In this document: positions 63,298-64,000 of the stretch, piece after piece
How positions within the stretch are numbered: position 1 is the stretch's first letter
Layout of the letters: each line of letters begins with the position of its first letter
Position numbers and translations under genes: made by a program
DNA from: Psychrobacillus sp. OK028
Lineage (GTDB): Bacteria; Bacillota; Bacilli; Bacillales_A; Planococcaceae
Direction: 5' to 3'
DNA: 64,000 nt
Assembly: GCF_900103605.1 (NCBI RefSeq)
Contig: NZ_FNHY01000002.1
Span: 124,001-188,000 of the forward strand
The notes under the pieces: model-generated
The model's input: only the letters and a program-made list of their open reading frames with translations
What the model was told of the DNA's origin: nothing
Databases searched by the model: none

Positions 63298-64000
63298 TTG
63301 ACAGAAAAGCCGTGGTTAGCACAATATCCACCTGAAATTCCGCATACGCTCGACTATGAACACATTCCCGTTCAAGAATATTTAACAAGAGCGTACAAGA
63401 AATTTCCGACAAAAATCGCGATCCATTTCTTGGGGAGAGATGTATCGTACAAAGAGCTTTACGAGTCATCACTAAAATTTGCGAACTATTTACAATCGCT
63501 CGGTATTCAAAAAGGTGACAGAGTAGCTATTATGCTGCCAAACTGTCCCCAAGGAGTAATTGGTTACTACGGTGCATTGTATGCAGGAGCAATAGTAGTG
63601 CAAACAAATCCTCTTTACACAGAAAGAGAAATTGCTTATCAAATGAAAGACTCAGGTGCAAAAGCTATATTGGCGATGGATATTTTATATCCACGTGTTA
63701 CCAAAGTTATAAAAGAAACTAATTTAGAGAATGTAATTGTTACTGGTATTAAGGATTACTTGCCATTTCCTAAAAATCTTATTTATCCATTTATACAAAA
63801 AAAGCAATATGGGTTTAGTGTTAAAGTAGAGCATAGAGGAATCAATCATTTATTTCCAGAAATTATGAAGGTTGGAAAAGCTGAACCGATTAGTATGCCT
63901 TTTGATTTTGAAGAAGATATAGCACTTTTACAATATACAGGGGGTACAACAGGGTTTCCGAAAGGAGTCATGCTTACCCATAAAAATTTAGTTACTAATA
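63298..64000 (+). CDS. lcfA: Long-chain fatty acid--CoA ligase, 3' partial
   Basis: The first 234 residues are in the window; the frame is open to the right edge. TTG start behind AAAGGGGGC. Seen are the adenylate-forming N-terminal domain (VSYKELYESSLKFANYLQSL, KGDRVAIMLPNCPQGVIGYY), NPLYTEREIAYQMKDSGAKA, and the phosphate-binding loop LQYTGGTTGFPKGVMLTHKN. This matches LcfA/FadD, which activates fatty acids for beta-oxidation. Position after mutS2-yshE equals lcfA in B. subtilis, where it leads the lcfA-fadR-fadB-etfBA operon. Confidence 0.92.
   Translation, partial: MTEKPWLAQYPPEIPHTLDYEHIPVQEYLTRAYKKFPTKIAIHFLGRDVSYKELYESSLKFANYLQSLGIQKGDRVAIMLPNCPQGVIGYYGALYAGAIVVQTNPLYTEREIAYQMKDSGAKAILAMDILYPRVTKVIKETNLENVIVTGIKDYLPFPKNLIYPFIQKKQYGFSVKVEHRGINHLFPEIMKVGKAEPISMPFDFEEDIALLQYTGGTTGFPKGVMLTHKNLVTN

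Overview
The window is a low-GC, gene-dense chromosomal segment of a spore-forming Bacillales bacterium. Gene content and order follow the Bacillus subtilis ytoI-to-lcfA backbone: ytoI, ytpI, nrnA, dnaE, accDA, pfkA-pyk, citZ-icd-mdh, phoPR, polA-mutM-coaE, gapB, speD, nrdR-dnaB-dnaI, thrS, infC-rpmI-rplT, ysdA/ysdB/ysdC, sspI, ysgA, pheST, rnhC, zapA-cvpA-polX-mutS2, yshE, lcfA. sspI (a small acid-soluble spore protein) supports a spore former. The insertions relative to B. subtilis (hflKC beside polA, a MaoC-like protein before phoP, an AslA-like ATP-grasp ligase after phoR) suggest Planococcaceae (Psychrobacillus/Lysinibacillus-like). That placement is an inference. No rRNA, tRNA, CRISPR array, prophage or intact insertion sequence was seen.

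Layout. 1-12.6 kb: c-di-nucleotide/CBS protein fragment, nanoRNase, DNA polymerase III alpha (DnaE), a GntR-regulated acetyl-CoA carboxylase operon and lower glycolysis. 12.7-16.4 kb: three TCA-cycle genes. 16.8-20.8 kb: MaoC-like protein, PhoPR and an ATP-grasp ligase, then about 960 bp of unusual non-coding DNA. 21.8-28 kb: HflKC, then PolA-MutM-CoaE. 28-33 kb: gluconeogenic GapB, SpeD with a structured leader, NrdR and the primosome loader genes dnaB-dnaI. 33-36.6 kb: T-box-controlled thrS and the L20-leader infC operon. 36.6-45.5 kb: small membrane proteins, dUTPase, DUF2207, M42 peptidase, ArgF, a BASS symporter with an FAD hydroxyacid dehydrogenase, and SspI. 45.6-50.1 kb: rRNA methyltransferase and T-box-controlled pheST. 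50.2-56.5 kb is the most accessory part: a solute symporter, an MFS transporter, small unknown genes, DUF402, GrpB and nitronate monooxygenase. 56.6-64 kb: RNase HIII, ZapA, CvpA, PolX, MutS2, DUF350 and an acyl-CoA ligase cut by the window end.

Regulation read from the sequence. Four promoters fit the ECF sigma-W form (TGAAAC, 16-17 bp, CGTA). They precede hflKC, ysdB, a DUF2207 protein and a DUF350 protein, all of them envelope genes, so the window holds a small scattered cell-envelope-stress regulon. Other sites: a GntR/FadR-type operator before the acc operon, a CcpN-type operator on the gapB -10, cre-like sites at citZ and near glcD, a Pho-box array after the phoPR operon, two T-boxes, an L20 leader and an AUU-start infC.

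The least explained structures are a seven-unit, exactly 21-bp-periodic ATCGAT/GATC array between two terminators (36999-37145), a 173-bp quasi-palindrome (21430-21602), two families of dispersed intergenic repeats, and an SD-sequestering leader before speD.
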